Shown here: in pieces, positions 45,043 through 54,460 of the stretch
Layout of the letters: the number at the start of each line of letters is the position of its first letter
Numbering within the stretch: the stretch's first letter is position 1
Assembly: GCF_015291885.1 (NCBI RefSeq)
Contig: NZ_CP036186.1
Location: 2,941,001 to 3,005,000, forward strand
Reading direction: 5' to 3'
Length of the DNA: 64,000 nucleotides
Source of the DNA: Stutzerimonas stutzeri
Lineage (GTDB): Bacteria > Pseudomonadota > Gammaproteobacteria > Pseudomonadales > Pseudomonadaceae
Notes under the pieces: model-generated
What the model was told of the DNA's origin: nothing
The model's input: the letters and a program-made list of their open reading frames with translations, nothing else
Database searches by the model: none
Program-made: the position numbers and the translations under genes

Positions 45043-46680
45043 TCAATGCCCTCCATGGGAGTTGTCGTGGTCATCCGGCATGACATGACCGGAATGTGCT
45101 CCTGGCTTAGTGTGGCTTTCGTGGTCATGCACATCATCCGGCGAAGCATGAGTCTCGCTGCTCCCGTGACTGCCCCCATGATTGTCGTCGCTGCTTTCAG
45201 TGTGGCCAGCATGGCCGCTGTGTGCGTCGTCATCGGTCGGGGTGGCGGCATGGCCAGGACTTTCGTGGCTCCCATGATCATGGGCATCGGCTGCCGCCGA
45301 CTTCGGGCTCATGCCGCTCAGCGCTGCCTTGAGGTTGCTCTCGGCATCGATCAGGAAGTTGGCACGTGTGACCACGGACTCTCCCTCGCCCAGCCCTTCA
45401 AGCACTTCAAGAAAGCCGTCTGCCAGTCTGCCGGTGAGCAGTTCGCGCGGCTCGAAGCGACCCTCACCCAGGGCGACCAGTGCGACCTGCCGAGTGCCGC
45501 TGTCGATCACCGCCGAGTCGGGAACCGCGAGCACGGGTGTGCGCTCCCCAGCAGCCAGCTGGGCAGTGCCAAACATGGCCGGCTTGAGCAGGCCGTCGGG
45601 ATTGGACAGCTCGATACGAACCTTTACAGTGCGGGTCTGCGGCGAGAGATCGGGGTAGATGAAGGTCACCTCGCCAGTGAAATGGCGGCCTGGATAGGCG
45701 CTGACCGTGAGCTGTACCGCTTGCCCCGGTTTTACCAACGCCAGGTCCTGCTCGAATACCTCAGCGATAAGCCAGACGGTATCGAGGTCCGCAATTCGGT
45801 AGAGAGCGTCCCCGGCCTGGAAGCGCATGCCTTCCAACGCCGGTTTGTCCAGTACGACCCCATCCACCGGAGCGGTGATCGTCAAGGTACGGCTGGTTTT
45901 GCCGGTACGGCGCAAGCGCTCAAGCTGTGCTTCGCCAATATCCCAGTTGCGTAGCCGCTGCATGGCAGATTCTGAGAGTGAGGCGACCCCCTGCCTGGCA
46001 TTCGCACTGCCAGCCGCTAGGCGCTGTCGTCCAGCATTGGCGATCAAGAACTCCTGCTGCGCCGAGACCAACTCGGGGCTATAGACGTCTATCAACGGCT
46101 GGCCCTTACGGACCGGCTCACCGGTGGTGTTCACATGGAGCTTCTCAATCCATCCGTCGAACTTCGGCGCCAGGGTGTACTGGCCACGCTCGTCCACCTG
46201 CACCGTACCGACGGCACGCACCGTGCGCGTGAGCACGCGGCGCTCGACCGGCGAGGTCAACACACCCAGTAGCTGGATCTTCTCGGGACTGATGGTTACG
46301 GTACTTCCGGATTCCTCACCCTCGTAGACGGCGATGTAGTCCATGCCCATGGAGTCCTTCTTCGGCACTGGCGAGGTGTCCGGCAGGCCCATGGGATTAC
46401 GGTAGTAGAGAACCTTGCGCTCGCCCCGCGCGCCAGCGGGCGCCTCGTTGGCATACACCGGGATGTAGTCCATCCCCATCGGGTCCTTCTTCGGCACCGG
46501 CGAGGTATCGGCCAGGCCCATGGGATTGCGGTAGTAGAGAGCCTTGCGCTCCTGTGGCGCGCTGCTACCGACGGCCGCTGAAGGTGCGGGCTTTTGCGCC
46601 ATCATGTAACCGCCTGCAAACCCGGCGATTGCGGTGGCGAGGGCAAATGCGCCGGCGCCCAGAATCATGCTGCGTTTCAT
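45043..46680 (-). CDS. cusB: Copper/silver efflux periplasmic adaptor
   Basis: A 545-residue membrane fusion protein, longer than usual (about 400). After the signal/anchor helix it has two tandem heavy-metal-binding modules, each YYRNPMGL-x2-TSPVPKKD-x-MGMDYI. The core follows: lipoyl (YTLAPKFDGWIEKLHVNTTG), hairpin, and beta-barrel domains. The last 90 residues are extremely His/Asp-rich (DHGSHESPGH, HSGHAGH, HDHESH). Duplicated N-terminal modules and the His tail suggest high metal-loading capacity. ATG overlaps cusC (ATGA). Confidence 0.92.
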   Translation of the reverse strand: MKRSMILGAGAFALATAIAGFAGGYMMAQKPAPSAAVGSSAPQERKALYYRNPMGLADTSPVPKKDPMGMDYIPVYANEAPAGARGERKVLYYRNPMGLPDTSPVPKKDSMGMDYIAVYEGEESGSTVTISPEKIQLLGVLTSPVERRVLTRTVRAVGTVQVDERGQYTLAPKFDGWIEKLHVNTTGEPVRKGQPLIDVYSPELVSAQQEFLIANAGRQRLAAGSANARQGVASLSESAMQRLRNWDIGEAQLERLRRTGKTSRTLTITAPVDGVVLDKPALEGMRFQAGDALYRIADLDTVWLIAEVFEQDLALVKPGQAVQLTVSAYPGRHFTGEVTFIYPDLSPQTRTVKVRIELSNPDGLLKPAMFGTAQLAAGERTPVLAVPDSAVIDSGTRQVALVALGEGRFEPRELLTGRLADGFLEVLEGLGEGESVVTRANFLIDAESNLKAALSGMSPKSAAADAHDHGSHESPGHAATPTDDDAHSGHAGHTESSDDNHGGSHGSSETHASPDDVHDHESHTKPGAHSGHVMPDDHDNSHGGH

Positions 46681-47963
46681 AGCTCTGCTCCGACAAGACG
46701 CTCCAGTTCCACCACCCGTACGCGCTGCTCCAGTTCATACGAAAGGAGCGACAGCCGCAGTTGACGGATCTGTCGCTGGGCATCGAGCAAGGTGGCGAAA
46801 TCGACGTTGCCGGTCTGATAGCTGGCGAGCGCCGATTGATAGGTGAGTTCCGCCTGCGGCAAGAGCGTTCTTTCGGTTAGCGCGTGCTGCCGAAAGGCTG
46901 TCTCCAACGCCGACCATGCTTCACCGACGCTACCGGCGAGGCGACTGTTGACCGCTTCGCGCCGCGCCTCTGCGGCATAGCGCATTGAGACGGCCTCGCG
47001 CTGCTCGGCGCTGCGGCGCCTGCCCCACAGTGGAACGTTCATCTCCAGCATCAATTCGAATTCTTCTGCGCGGTTGCCCATCTGCACAACGGCGGTGCCG
47101 ACGGTGATATCCGGAATCCAGTTTCGATTCGCGAGCTCCTCGGCGCGCCGGGCTTCCTGAATCCGTGCATTGAGCTCGGCCACTTGAGGATTGCCGCCAA
47201 GGATTCTCGCCTGCAGCTCCGCCAGGGTAGGCACCGCGGCAGGCAGCGCGGACCAACCGGCAGGCGTCGCCAGCGGCGCGTTCGCCGGGCGGGCCAGAAT
47301 ACCGTTGAGCCGCGCCGCAGTACCGCGCCGGTCACGCTCCAGCGTTAGCAGCTCGCTCTGCAGGCTGCTGTGCTCGGTCTGCGCCTTGATCACGTCTTGT
47401 TGCGGTGCAAGCCCGACCCGGTAGCGCGCCTCGGCGATGCTCTCAAGCTCATCCACCAGGCTCCGCAACTCCTCGGTCACCTGGGTGGCGGCATGGGCGT
47501 ACTGGTATTCGTTGAAGGCGAGTTTGACCAGGCTTCTGAGCTCGACCCGGCTCAGGCGCTCGCGCGCCACCGCCTGCTCTGCGCCCGCCTCGGCGATCTC
47601 GCGGGCAAGCCCTCGCTTGCCGCCCAGCGGAAAGGTCTGACGGAACGCGTAGCGTGTGCTGCCGACGCCGCTCGGCGAGAGGCTCGGGTCGTCACGGGCG
47701 ATACCCATTTCTTCGAACGTGAGCATCGGATCAGGAAGCGAGCCGGCCACGTCGGGCCGCTCCCAGGCGGCCTGTCTCTCATACCCTGCAGCCCGCAGCT
47801 CAGGGCTCTGGCGTTCGAGCAGGTCGAGCAGCGGAGGCAAGGTGGCGCCAAATTCGGCTGACTCTGGTGCGGCTTGAACACTGCCGCTCAGAACAAGGCC
47901 CAGGGTGACAGCAGCCAGCAGCACTCGTTGGCTGCCAGGCAACGGTTGAACGATCCAGTTCAT
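46677..47963 (-). CDS. cusC: Copper/silver efflux outer membrane factor
   Basis: A 428-residue TolC-superfamily protein with a signal peptide (LLAAVTLGLVLSGSVQAA) and two long helical repeats (e.g. ELRSLVKLAFNEYQYAHAATQ, and QAELTYQSALASYQTGNVDFATLLDAQRQ, the family end motif). It forms the outer membrane channel of the CusCBA pump. No lipobox Cys is seen, unlike many RND partners. AAAGGGGAAGCT precedes the ATG. Confidence 0.9.
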   Translation of the reverse strand: MNWIVQPLPGSQRVLLAAVTLGLVLSGSVQAAPESAEFGATLPPLLDLLERQSPELRAAGYERQAAWERPDVAGSLPDPMLTFEEMGIARDDPSLSPSGVGSTRYAFRQTFPLGGKRGLAREIAEAGAEQAVARERLSRVELRSLVKLAFNEYQYAHAATQVTEELRSLVDELESIAEARYRVGLAPQQDVIKAQTEHSSLQSELLTLERDRRGTAARLNGILARPANAPLATPAGWSALPAAVPTLAELQARILGGNPQVAELNARIQEARRAEELANRNWIPDITVGTAVVQMGNRAEEFELMLEMNVPLWGRRRSAEQREAVSMRYAAEARREAVNSRLAGSVGEAWSALETAFRQHALTERTLLPQAELTYQSALASYQTGNVDFATLLDAQRQIRQLRLSLLSYELEQRVRVVELERLVGAEL

Positions 47964-48112
47964 AGCTTCCCCTTTCTGCTATGCCGGCCCCTTTGATCGC
48001 AGCGCCGAAAGCCAAAACCTTTCCCAGCTTCGGCTAGGTCCACCAGGCTCTCTCTCATCGCGCAGAGCGAAAGGTGCACCAATGAGCCACTTCCTTTTCT
48101 CAAAATATTCAT
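47960..48112 (-). CDS. Possible 50-residue leader ORF of cusCBA
   Basis: A short frame (starts MNILRKGSGSLVHL, ends GRHSRKGKL) with a good GGAG eight bases before its ATG. Its TGA overlaps the cusC ATG (ATGA), which would couple translation. It has no recognised domain and two cysteines. It may be a true small copper-operon leader peptide or chance. Confidence 0.3.
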   Translation of the reverse strand: MNILRKGSGSLVHLSLCAMRESLVDLAEAGKGFGFRRCDQRGRHSRKGKL

Positions 48113-48379
48113 CAGATCTAGCTCCGTAGCACGCGGAGTCGGCACAAGGAAAAGCATGGGCTCGTTAGTGATCCGAGCCTCGAATTAAGAAGCGTTTTTT
48201 ATTGCCTGGCTTTATTGCAGATCAGGCCTGTCATGCAGATGACCTGGACATTACATCGATGTCAGCTTTTTCAAAGCAATACTGATATGCCGAAAATCCA
48301 ACACGGAGATCTGGCGCAACGAGACTTGCGTTCTTAAATATTAACTTTTTAAAAAACATTAGCCGGACAAACCAATCAA
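48113..48379. other. Divergent promoter region of cusCBA and the DUF2790 gene
   Basis: AT-rich and non-coding. It contains the copper box at 48380-48393 at its right end. No second box is visible nearer to cusC, so the pump operon would have a long leader if it uses that box. Confidence 0.5.
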
Positions 48380-48393
48380 TTACAACAATGTAA
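48380..48393. promoter_or_regulatory. Copper box 1 (TTACA-N4-TGTAA)
   Basis: TTACAACAATGTAA, a perfect palindrome apart from the spacer, 69 bp before the DUF2790 ATG and on the only shared upstream region with cusCBA. It resembles the CopR/CinR box of pseudomonads. One of six in the island. Confidence 0.75.
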
Positions 48394-48462
48394 TCCTGAA
48401 GTCATCCACCTGAAATCCCGCCAAGCTTATAGTGCCAGCGACATTTTAATCAGGAGTTGAAC

Positions 48463-48789
48463 ATGAACACTGGCAGAATCATGGCCGCATTATCATTGAT
48501 GACGGTAACTTCGCTGACCATGGCTGGAGGTAGTTCGGATAGCACTTATGGAGAAATGATTCGCGCAAACGAAAAGGCGATGCAGGAATACGCCATCTCC
48601 ACCGGAAAGAATCCACCAAAAGTAGTGCACTATCGTTATGGAATGGAGCTAGACATTGCCAAAGTCATCCAAACCACACGAACTGACATAACTTGCAATG
48701 AGGTGATACCAGCGCAGATGACTTACGAGGACTCCAAGGGCAACTTAAATATTCTTGAATATCATGTAGCTGGAACTAACTGCCCGGGA
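48463..48789 (+). CDS. DUF2790 periplasmic protein
   Basis: A 108-109-residue secreted protein. Signal peptide MAALSLMTVTSLTMAGG; then PPKVVHYRYGMELDIAKVIQTT and ITCNEVIPAQMTYEDSKG, the DUF2790 pattern. Two cysteines (one near the C-terminus, GTNCPG) may form a disulfide. DUF2790 proteins are small Pseudomonas exported proteins found near copper genes; function not known. ATG 48463 has AGGAG six bases before. It has its own copper box. Confidence 0.85.
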
Positions 48790-48812
48790 TAACGCAAGGA
48801 GCGTTCAACTGT

Positions 48813-48834
48813 CGAGCGGCATGAAGGCCGCTCG
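48813..48834 (+). terminator. Hairpin after the DUF2790 gene
   Basis: CGAGCGGC-ATGAAG-GCCGCTCG, perfect 8-bp stem about 20 bp past the stop; the following tract is CATATGATT, so it is only weakly T-rich. Confidence 0.55.
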
Positions 48835-49526
48835 CATATGATTACGCTATATACCTGAGAGATAACCCACCTATCGCTGAACTTTCAGCCGACTTTATGT
48901 ATCGCGTCCAACAATGCGGGGCGGGGCGTTGAAAGCTTTGATACCACTACCGGCGAGTGGTATCACGGCGGCTACCTGACCAGCGTCCCGCTGTATACAT
49001 GCCAATCACCTTGTAGACATGCAAAACGCCGCCTACATCCATATCTAGCGTGCCAGACAGCGGCGATCCCGATGAAGTCAGTGCGCTTGGTGAGCCAGTG
49101 ACCGATAACGGTAGAGCCTGATCTTGCTCAGCGCCCATTTCGGCAGCTTGCAGGAAAGCAACCATGCCTCAAATTTACTCGTCACTCATGCCTCAAACAG
49201 ACATACCGGTGGCTTTGATCTGGTCAAGGCTGCCGGGTATAGCGTTTGGCACAGTTCAGTATCGACGAGCCTTGGTGCTAAGCGGCATCTAACGCATCTG
49301 AAGATGCGTTTACCAATGCGAACACGGATAAGCGATTTACTACTCAACTCCGGCACGTGGATGTTCCATGGGGGGCATCAATGGAACATTCGTGCGCCTT
49401 CGCGGGCGAAGCATGCACTACGGGGAATGGGCATCAAGAGCACCGACGTCGCCTCCGGCTAAAACTTCAGCGTTACCGACAGTGCCCTCTGCCTCCTAGC
49501 TTATAACTGTCTTCGTCCTCTCTGAC
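48835..49526. other. About 690 bp without a supported gene
   Basis: It includes a perfect 9-bp hairpin at 48940-48964 (GATACCACT / AGTGGTATC), a duplicated ATGCCTCAAA at about 49163 and 49186, and a 72-codon minus-strand frame (48947-49165) that I cannot recognise. It may hold decayed genes; nothing is callable. Confidence 0.4.
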
Positions 49527-50582
49527 TCAAAACCATACCCGGATGCCAGCGACAAAGCGCGCCTCTGAAACATCCCCGTCCTCCTCACGCACCAGGTCTG
49601 CAGTGTTGCCATAGGAGCGGCTCCAGGAAACACCGATATAGGGCGCGAACTGCCGGACGATTTCATAGCGCAGACGCAAACCAAGTTCGGTATTGGCCAG
49701 CCCCGACCCTACGCCTCGTTCTGGGTCGTTCTTACCGTAGAAGTTCACCTCGGCTGTCGGCTGAAGAATCAGCCGGTTGGTAAGCAAAATATCGTACTCA
49801 CCCTCGAGGCGAGCTGCGGTCTGGCCATTCTCACCAATAAATGCGGTAGCTTCTGCTTCGAAAGCATAGAGCGCCAACCCCTGCGCGCCAAACGCCGCCC
49901 ACGTCTGTGGTGAGTCCGGCTTAAAATCCTGGCGGACGCCAGCAACCACATCCCACCAGGGTCCGATCGAGCGCCCGTAAAGTAGCTGCAGTTCGGCATC
50001 CTCAGTAACGCCGTTGGTGCGCTCCCCCTCCGAGCGAAACCAGACCCGGTTGATATCGCCGCCAAGCCAGCCGGAGGCGTCCCAAGCAAGGGCGCTACCG
50101 TCATTCGCATCCTGATACTCAAGCTGATCAAGAAGAAAAAAGCCATTGATGGCGCTGTCATGTACCTGATGGCCGGGCAGCGGCGGAAACGCCGCCTTCC
50201 GGTCGGCGTCCGTAAGAACCGGAATGGGCGTACGACTGGTCGCTCTCGCAACGTCAGCGGAGCCATGGTTCATCTTGGAATGATCCATGGCGCTATGATC
50301 CATCTCACCCATTTGCCCTTGCATGGCGCCGTGATCCATCTTGCTGTGATCAGCCGCAGGAGTCTGGTTCTGCGACGTTCGCACCCTGGTTGGCTGGCTA
50401 TGATCCATGCCTCCCATTGCGCTCGGTGCAGAGCCATGATTCATCTGGCTATGGTCCATGGGCATGGAGCCATGGACCATCGCGGAATGGTCCATTTCAG
50501 CAGCTGCGGTGAAACCACCGCTGAGGGCGCTCAGCGATACAGCCAGCGCTATGAACGAAGGACGCGTGATCCTAGTGGTCAT
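49527..50582 (-). CDS. copB: Copper resistance protein B, outer membrane
   Basis: About 351 residues. A signal peptide ([20 protein letters not shown]) leads to a Met/His-rich region of some 90 residues with repeated MDHS, MNHG and MDHG units. The last 220 residues form the CopB beta-barrel: [64 protein letters not shown] and the end VAGIRVWF. It is thought to bind copper at the outer membrane. ATG 50582 overlaps the preceding small gene by 11 bp. Confidence 0.93.
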   Translation of the reverse strand: MTTRITRPSFIALAVSLSALSGGFTAAAEMDHSAMVHGSMPMDHSQMNHGSAPSAMGGMDHSQPTRVRTSQNQTPAADHSKMDHGAMQGQMGEMDHSAMDHSKMNHGSADVARATSRTPIPVLTDADRKAAFPPLPGHQVHDSAINGFFLLDQLEYQDANDGSALAWDASGWLGGDINRVWFRSEGERTNGVTEDAELQLLYGRSIGPWWDVVAGVRQDFKPDSPQTWAAFGAQGLALYAFEAEATAFIGENGQTAARLEGEYDILLTNRLILQPTAEVNFYGKNDPERGVGSGLANTELGLRLRYEIVRQFAPYIGVSWSRSYGNTADLVREEDGDVSEARFVAGIRVWF

Positions 50583-50880
50583 GGTTCGAACCTGCCTCGG
50601 CTTTGCCGCCATGCCCACCCATCATTTTTTTATGATCCATCCCATCATGATTCATGGAACCGTGATCCATAGCGCCATGGTCCATTTGCTTCATCTGGGA
50701 TGTCTTTTCTTGCGACGCAGGAGCCGCTTTGCCACCAGCACCCTTGTGCGTTTCAGCCGAGTGCTGGGCATGCTCGTTGTGATCTTGATTTGCCGTCGAG
50801 GTAGGGACGTACAAGGTGGCTATCAGGCTCAGCACGGCGACACCACCAAACAGCGCTTTTCGTTTCAGCAAATTGCTCAT
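50572..50880 (-). CDS. Small secreted Met/His-rich copper-binding protein
   Basis: A 102-residue protein: signal segment [20 protein letters not shown], a His/Lys-rich middle, then [27 protein letters not shown]. The repeated M-D/N-H-x-x-M units are the same type as in CopA and CopB. It probably binds periplasmic copper; no named family is certain. GAGGAG lies upstream of the ATG. It lies between copA (12 bp) and copB (overlap). Confidence 0.8.
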   Translation of the reverse strand: MSNLLKRKALFGGVAVLSLIATLYVPTSTANQDHNEHAQHSAETHKGAGGKAAPASQEKTSQMKQMDHGAMDHGSMNHDGMDHKKMMGGHGGKAEAGSNHDH

Positions 50881-50892
50881 TGAATCTCTCCT

Positions 50893-52710
50893 CTACTCGT
50901 CCACACGAACTTCACGGAACATGCCCATTTCCATGTGAAGCAACAGGTGGCAGTGGTAAGCCCAACGCCCCAATGCATCGGCCGTCACGCGATAACTACG
51001 TTTCGAGCCCGGCGGGATGTCGATGGTGTGTTTGCGCACCAGAAAGTTGCCGTTCTCGTCTTCAAGATCACTCCACATGCCATGCAGGTGAATTGGGTGG
51101 GTCATCATCGTGTCGTTGACCAAAGTGATACGAACACGCTCGCCATACTTGAGTCGCAGCGGTTCAGCATCAGAGAACTTGATACCGTCGAACGACCAAG
51201 AAAACTTCTCCATGTGCCCGGTGAGGTGCAGTTCAATGGTGCGGCTCGGATCGCGGCCGTCCGGATCGAGGAAGGTGCTGCGAAGATCAGAGTAAGTGAG
51301 GACTTGACGCCCGTTGTCACGCAGGCCGATTCCCGGGTCGCTCAGATTTGGCGCCGGCGTCATGGTCTGCATGTCAACTAAAGGGTTATTGGTTTCGGAA
51401 GCCGGGTGCGACTGCATCGTGCCATGGTCCATCCCCGCCATTTGGCTGTGATCCATACCGGACATGCTGCCATGGCTCATGCCTGCCATTTGGCTGTGGT
51501 CCATGCCTGCCATCTTGCTGTGATCCATACCGGCCATAGAGGCCATCCCGCTCTGCATAGAGCCATGCTCCATGCCATCCATGCTGCCGTGATCCATGCC
51601 CATGTCGGCCATTGAGATAAGCGGACGAGGGTCGACCTCTGGGACAGGCGCGCTCAGCCCTTCGCGAACCGCCAAGGTGCCCCTGGAATAGCCGGTACGA
51701 TCCATGGATTGCGCGAAGATGGTGTAAGCCTGCTCGTTTTCGGGTTCGACGATGACGTCGTAGGTTTCGGCCACGGCGATGCGGAACTCATCGACACTGA
51801 CCGGTTTGACGTACTGTCCATCAGCCGCAACCACCGTCATCTTCAGACCAGGAATACGAACATCGAAGTAGGTCATGGCTGCAGCATTAATGAAACGCAG
51901 CCGAATTTTTTCGCCCGGCTTGAAGATGCCCGTCCAGTTGCCGTCCGGCGCCTGGCCGTTCATGAGGTAGGTGTATGTGTAGCCACTGACGTCGGCGAGA
52001 TCCGTAGGGCTCATCTTCATCTCGGCCCACATCTTGCGGTCGGCAATAGCAGCGGACCATCCCATCTCGCTCACGTCATCAATGAAGTCACCGACGGTGC
52101 GTTTGTGATAGTTGTAATAGTCCGATTGCTTCTTCAACTTTGCCAGGACCCGATCCGGATTCTCGTCGGTCCAGTCGCTCAACAGCACCACGTAGTCACG
52201 ATCGTAGCTGAAAGGTTCGGGATCTTTCGCATCGATCACCAAGGCACCATAAACTCCGGCCTGTTCTTGGAGGCCCGAATGGCTGTGGTACCAATAGGTA
52301 CCATTCTGGTTGACATCAAATTTGTACTCGTACATGCCGTCCGGAGCGATGCCATGGAAGCTCAAGCCAGGCACACCGTCCATGTTGGCCGGCAGGATAA
52401 TGCCGTGCCAGTGAATGGACGTATCCTCATGCAAACGATTGCGAACCCGAAGAGTGACCGTATCTCCTTCCCGCCAGCGCAGGATCGGCCCTGGAAGTGA
52501 ACCATTGATAGTCATTGCGGTGCGGGCCGCGCCCGTTATGTTTACTGGAATCTCACCAATGAACAGATCAAAGTCGTTACCGGTCAGCACGTTAGCTTGT
52601 CCTGGGCTAGTGACCGCCCAAACCGGCACGCGCCACATGCCCAGGCCACCAAGTATTCCAGTTGCGGCTAACCCTTTGATGAAAGTTCGCCTTGTGGGTT
52701 TTCTATGCAT
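50893..52710 (-). CDS. copA: CopA multicopper oxidase
   Basis: A 605-residue periplasmic multicopper oxidase. TAT signal: RRTFIKGLAATGILGG. Copper sites: SIHWHGIILP, YWYHSHSGLQEQ, MTHPIHLHGMWSDL and WAYHCHLLLHMEMGMF (types 1-3). Between domains 2 and 3 (about residues 370-435) is a run of MDHS/MDHG/MAGM repeats that binds additional copper. It oxidises Cu(I) and sequesters copper. It follows the cupredoxin gene by 185 bp without a copper box of its own, so it probably shares that promoter. Confidence 0.96.
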   Translation of the reverse strand: MHRKPTRRTFIKGLAATGILGGLGMWRVPVWAVTSPGQANVLTGNDFDLFIGEIPVNITGAARTAMTINGSLPGPILRWREGDTVTLRVRNRLHEDTSIHWHGIILPANMDGVPGLSFHGIAPDGMYEYKFDVNQNGTYWYHSHSGLQEQAGVYGALVIDAKDPEPFSYDRDYVVLLSDWTDENPDRVLAKLKKQSDYYNYHKRTVGDFIDDVSEMGWSAAIADRKMWAEMKMSPTDLADVSGYTYTYLMNGQAPDGNWTGIFKPGEKIRLRFINAAAMTYFDVRIPGLKMTVVAADGQYVKPVSVDEFRIAVAETYDVIVEPENEQAYTIFAQSMDRTGYSRGTLAVREGLSAPVPEVDPRPLISMADMGMDHGSMDGMEHGSMQSGMASMAGMDHSKMAGMDHSQMAGMSHGSMSGMDHSQMAGMDHGTMQSHPASETNNPLVDMQTMTPAPNLSDPGIGLRDNGRQVLTYSDLRSTFLDPDGRDPSRTIELHLTGHMEKFSWSFDGIKFSDAEPLRLKYGERVRITLVNDTMMTHPIHLHGMWSDLEDENGNFLVRKHTIDIPPGSKRSYRVTADALGRWAYHCHLLLHMEMGMFREVRVDE

Positions 52711-52895
52711 ATTTCTTCATCCAATTATTAGATGAGCTGGTAGTTCATAATCCAGCCTCGGGCTTGTAGCGCCCTGATGGACATTTAAAGCACGCAGTAA
52801 CTCAAACAACTTGCTGATCAGTCCTGATAAGCGAACTTACAAGATAGCAACCATGCTCCACTCATTAAGCGGGGCAGTACTTTTACGTTAGGCGC

Positions 52896-53420
52896 TTAAC
52901 GTATCTCTACCTTGCCGACCATTCCCGCTTGATAGTGTCCCGGAATATTGCAAGCAAACTCCAGATTCTTGGTTTTCGAGAACGTCCAGATCAACTCTTC
53001 GCGGGCGCCGGGTTCGATCAGAACACTGTTCGGATCATCGTGTGTCATCCCGCCATCCATTTCACCTTCCATATGGCTCATATCATGAGCACCAGTCGGG
53101 GTAAGCATGCCGCTGCGAAACATCGCAATCATTTCTTGCTCGTGCGCGGCATGGGTGGCCGAGTAGCCGAGGTTGAATTCATGAAGCAGGGCTCCATCGT
53201 TATGCAACACAAAACGGACAGTCTCACCTGCCTTTACTTCAATCGTCTCAAGCGCAAAGACGTTATCGCTCATTCGTACCTCAATGGTGCGATCTACCGC
53301 CTGCGCGTCTCCTGGTTGCCCAAAGTCGAGCGCATGACTATGGCCGGGGGCGGCCATTGCAGCAGTAGCGCTGAAGACCAAACCAAGTGCGGAAAAAAGG
53401 GAAAGAGAATAAATTTTCAT
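52896..53420 (-). CDS. Periplasmic cupredoxin-domain protein
   Basis: About 174 residues with a signal peptide (SLSLFSALGLVFSATAAMAA). The plastocyanin-like fold has VRFVLHNDGALLHEFNLG (His ligand), a Met/His-rich insert (MSHMEGEMDGGMTHDD), and FACNIPGHYQAGMVGKVEI (Cys, His, Met ligands). It is a likely periplasmic copper carrier. ATG 53420 is chosen over a TTG at 53438. Copper box 2 lies 76 bp upstream, so it starts the operon cupredoxin-copA-small protein-copB. Confidence 0.88.
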   Translation of the reverse strand: MKIYSLSLFSALGLVFSATAAMAAPGHSHALDFGQPGDAQAVDRTIEVRMSDNVFALETIEVKAGETVRFVLHNDGALLHEFNLGYSATHAAHEQEMIAMFRSGMLTPTGAHDMSHMEGEMDGGMTHDDPNSVLIEPGAREELIWTFSKTKNLEFACNIPGHYQAGMVGKVEIR

Positions 53421-53496
53421 TGGCTGGAGCTCATTCAAGTTATTGAGGAGTACCCAAGAGTAGGACGACTGACCTGCCGGCTGGCTTACCCTGAAA

Positions 53497-53510
53497 TTAC
53501 ATTTGTGTAA
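53497..53510. promoter_or_regulatory. Copper box 2
   Basis: TTACATTTGTGTAA, in the divergent region between the cupredoxin operon (76 bp away) and copR. Confidence 0.75.
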
Positions 53511-53705
53511 CCTTCAGCATGCCTCTTCGCCAAAAGCCGCAGGCAGAAAAAAGGCGCCCGAAGGCGCCAATAGGCCAAGGAGCAATGTGGAGGCCTGGAA
53601 AAATTTACTCGCCATAAAGCCGTTCGGAGCCCCACTGCATCGAGAGCACAACAGATACCCTGCAAACTCTAGACACCCAGTTCTGTCAGCCACCTGAAGC
53701 GGACG

Positions 53706-53719
53706 TTACATTTTTGTAA
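53706..53719. promoter_or_regulatory. Copper box 3
   Basis: TTACATTTTTGTAA, 63 bp before the copR ATG; implies autoregulation of copRS. Confidence 0.77.
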
Positions 53720-53782
53720 GCTTCTGGTTGAGGGTCCTAATTGCCTGCACACTCAGGCTGTCGAGTTTCGGAGTCTGTACGC

Positions 53783-54460
53783 ATGAAATTACTGGTAGCT
53801 GAAGACGAACCCAAAACCGGGGCGTATCTGCAACAAGGCCTGACTGAAGCCGGATTCAACGTTGACCGGGTCATGACGGGTACAGATGCGCTTCAGTACG
53901 CGCTGAGTGAAACCTACGACCTTCTGATCCTGGACGTGATGATGCCCGGGTTGGATGGGTGGGAGGTGCTGCGTATGGTCAGAGCAGCAGGGAAAGACGT
54001 ACCGGTATTGTTCCTGACAGCACGTGATGGTGTGGAAGACCGCGTCAAGGGTCTTGAGCTCGGCGCGGACGACTACTTGATCAAGCCGTTTGCTTTCTCC
54101 GAGCTTCTGGCAAGAGTAAGGACCTTGCTTCGCAGGGGCAGTGGCTCCCCTACCCAGACCACCCTGAAAATTTCGGATCTCCAAGTGGACCTGCTGAAGC
54201 GCCGTGCCATCCGTGCCGGAAAGCGTATCGATCTGACCGCAAAGGAATTTGCGCTGCTGGAATTATTGATGCGCCGCCGCGGCGAAGTACTGCCGAAATC
54301 CCTGATTGCCTCTCAGGTATGGGATATGAACTTCGACAGCGACACCAATGTCATCGAGGTCGCGGTACGCCGTCTGCGCGCAAAAATAGACGACGACTTC
54401 GAGCCCAAGCTGATTCAGACCGTGCGCGGCATGGGCTATATGATGGATGCGCCGGAATGA
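53783..54460 (+). CDS. copR: Copper-responsive response regulator
   Basis: A 225-residue OmpR/PhoB-type regulator. Receiver: [34 protein letters not shown] (phospho-Asp), LFLTARD and [20 protein letters not shown]-binding winged helix: [18 protein letters not shown] and [17 protein letters not shown] with RGMGYM. This is the CusR/CopR subgroup. ATG 53783; the frame upstream to 53741 lacks family sequence. It overlaps copS and should bind the TTACA-N4-TGTAA boxes. Confidence 0.93.
   Translation: MKLLVAEDEPKTGAYLQQGLTEAGFNVDRVMTGTDALQYALSETYDLLILDVMMPGLDGWEVLRMVRAAGKDVPVLFLTARDGVEDRVKGLELGADDYLIKPFAFSELLARVRTLLRRGSGSPTQTTLKISDLQVDLLKRRAIRAGKRIDLTAKEFALLELLMRRRGEVLPKSLIASQVWDMNFDSDTNVIEVAVRRLRAKIDDDFEPKLIQTVRGMGYMMDAPE

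Noticed and set aside
43799..45088. Long open frame antisense to cusA
   Set aside because: cusA carries all family motifs in the opposite strand; the antisense frame shows none.
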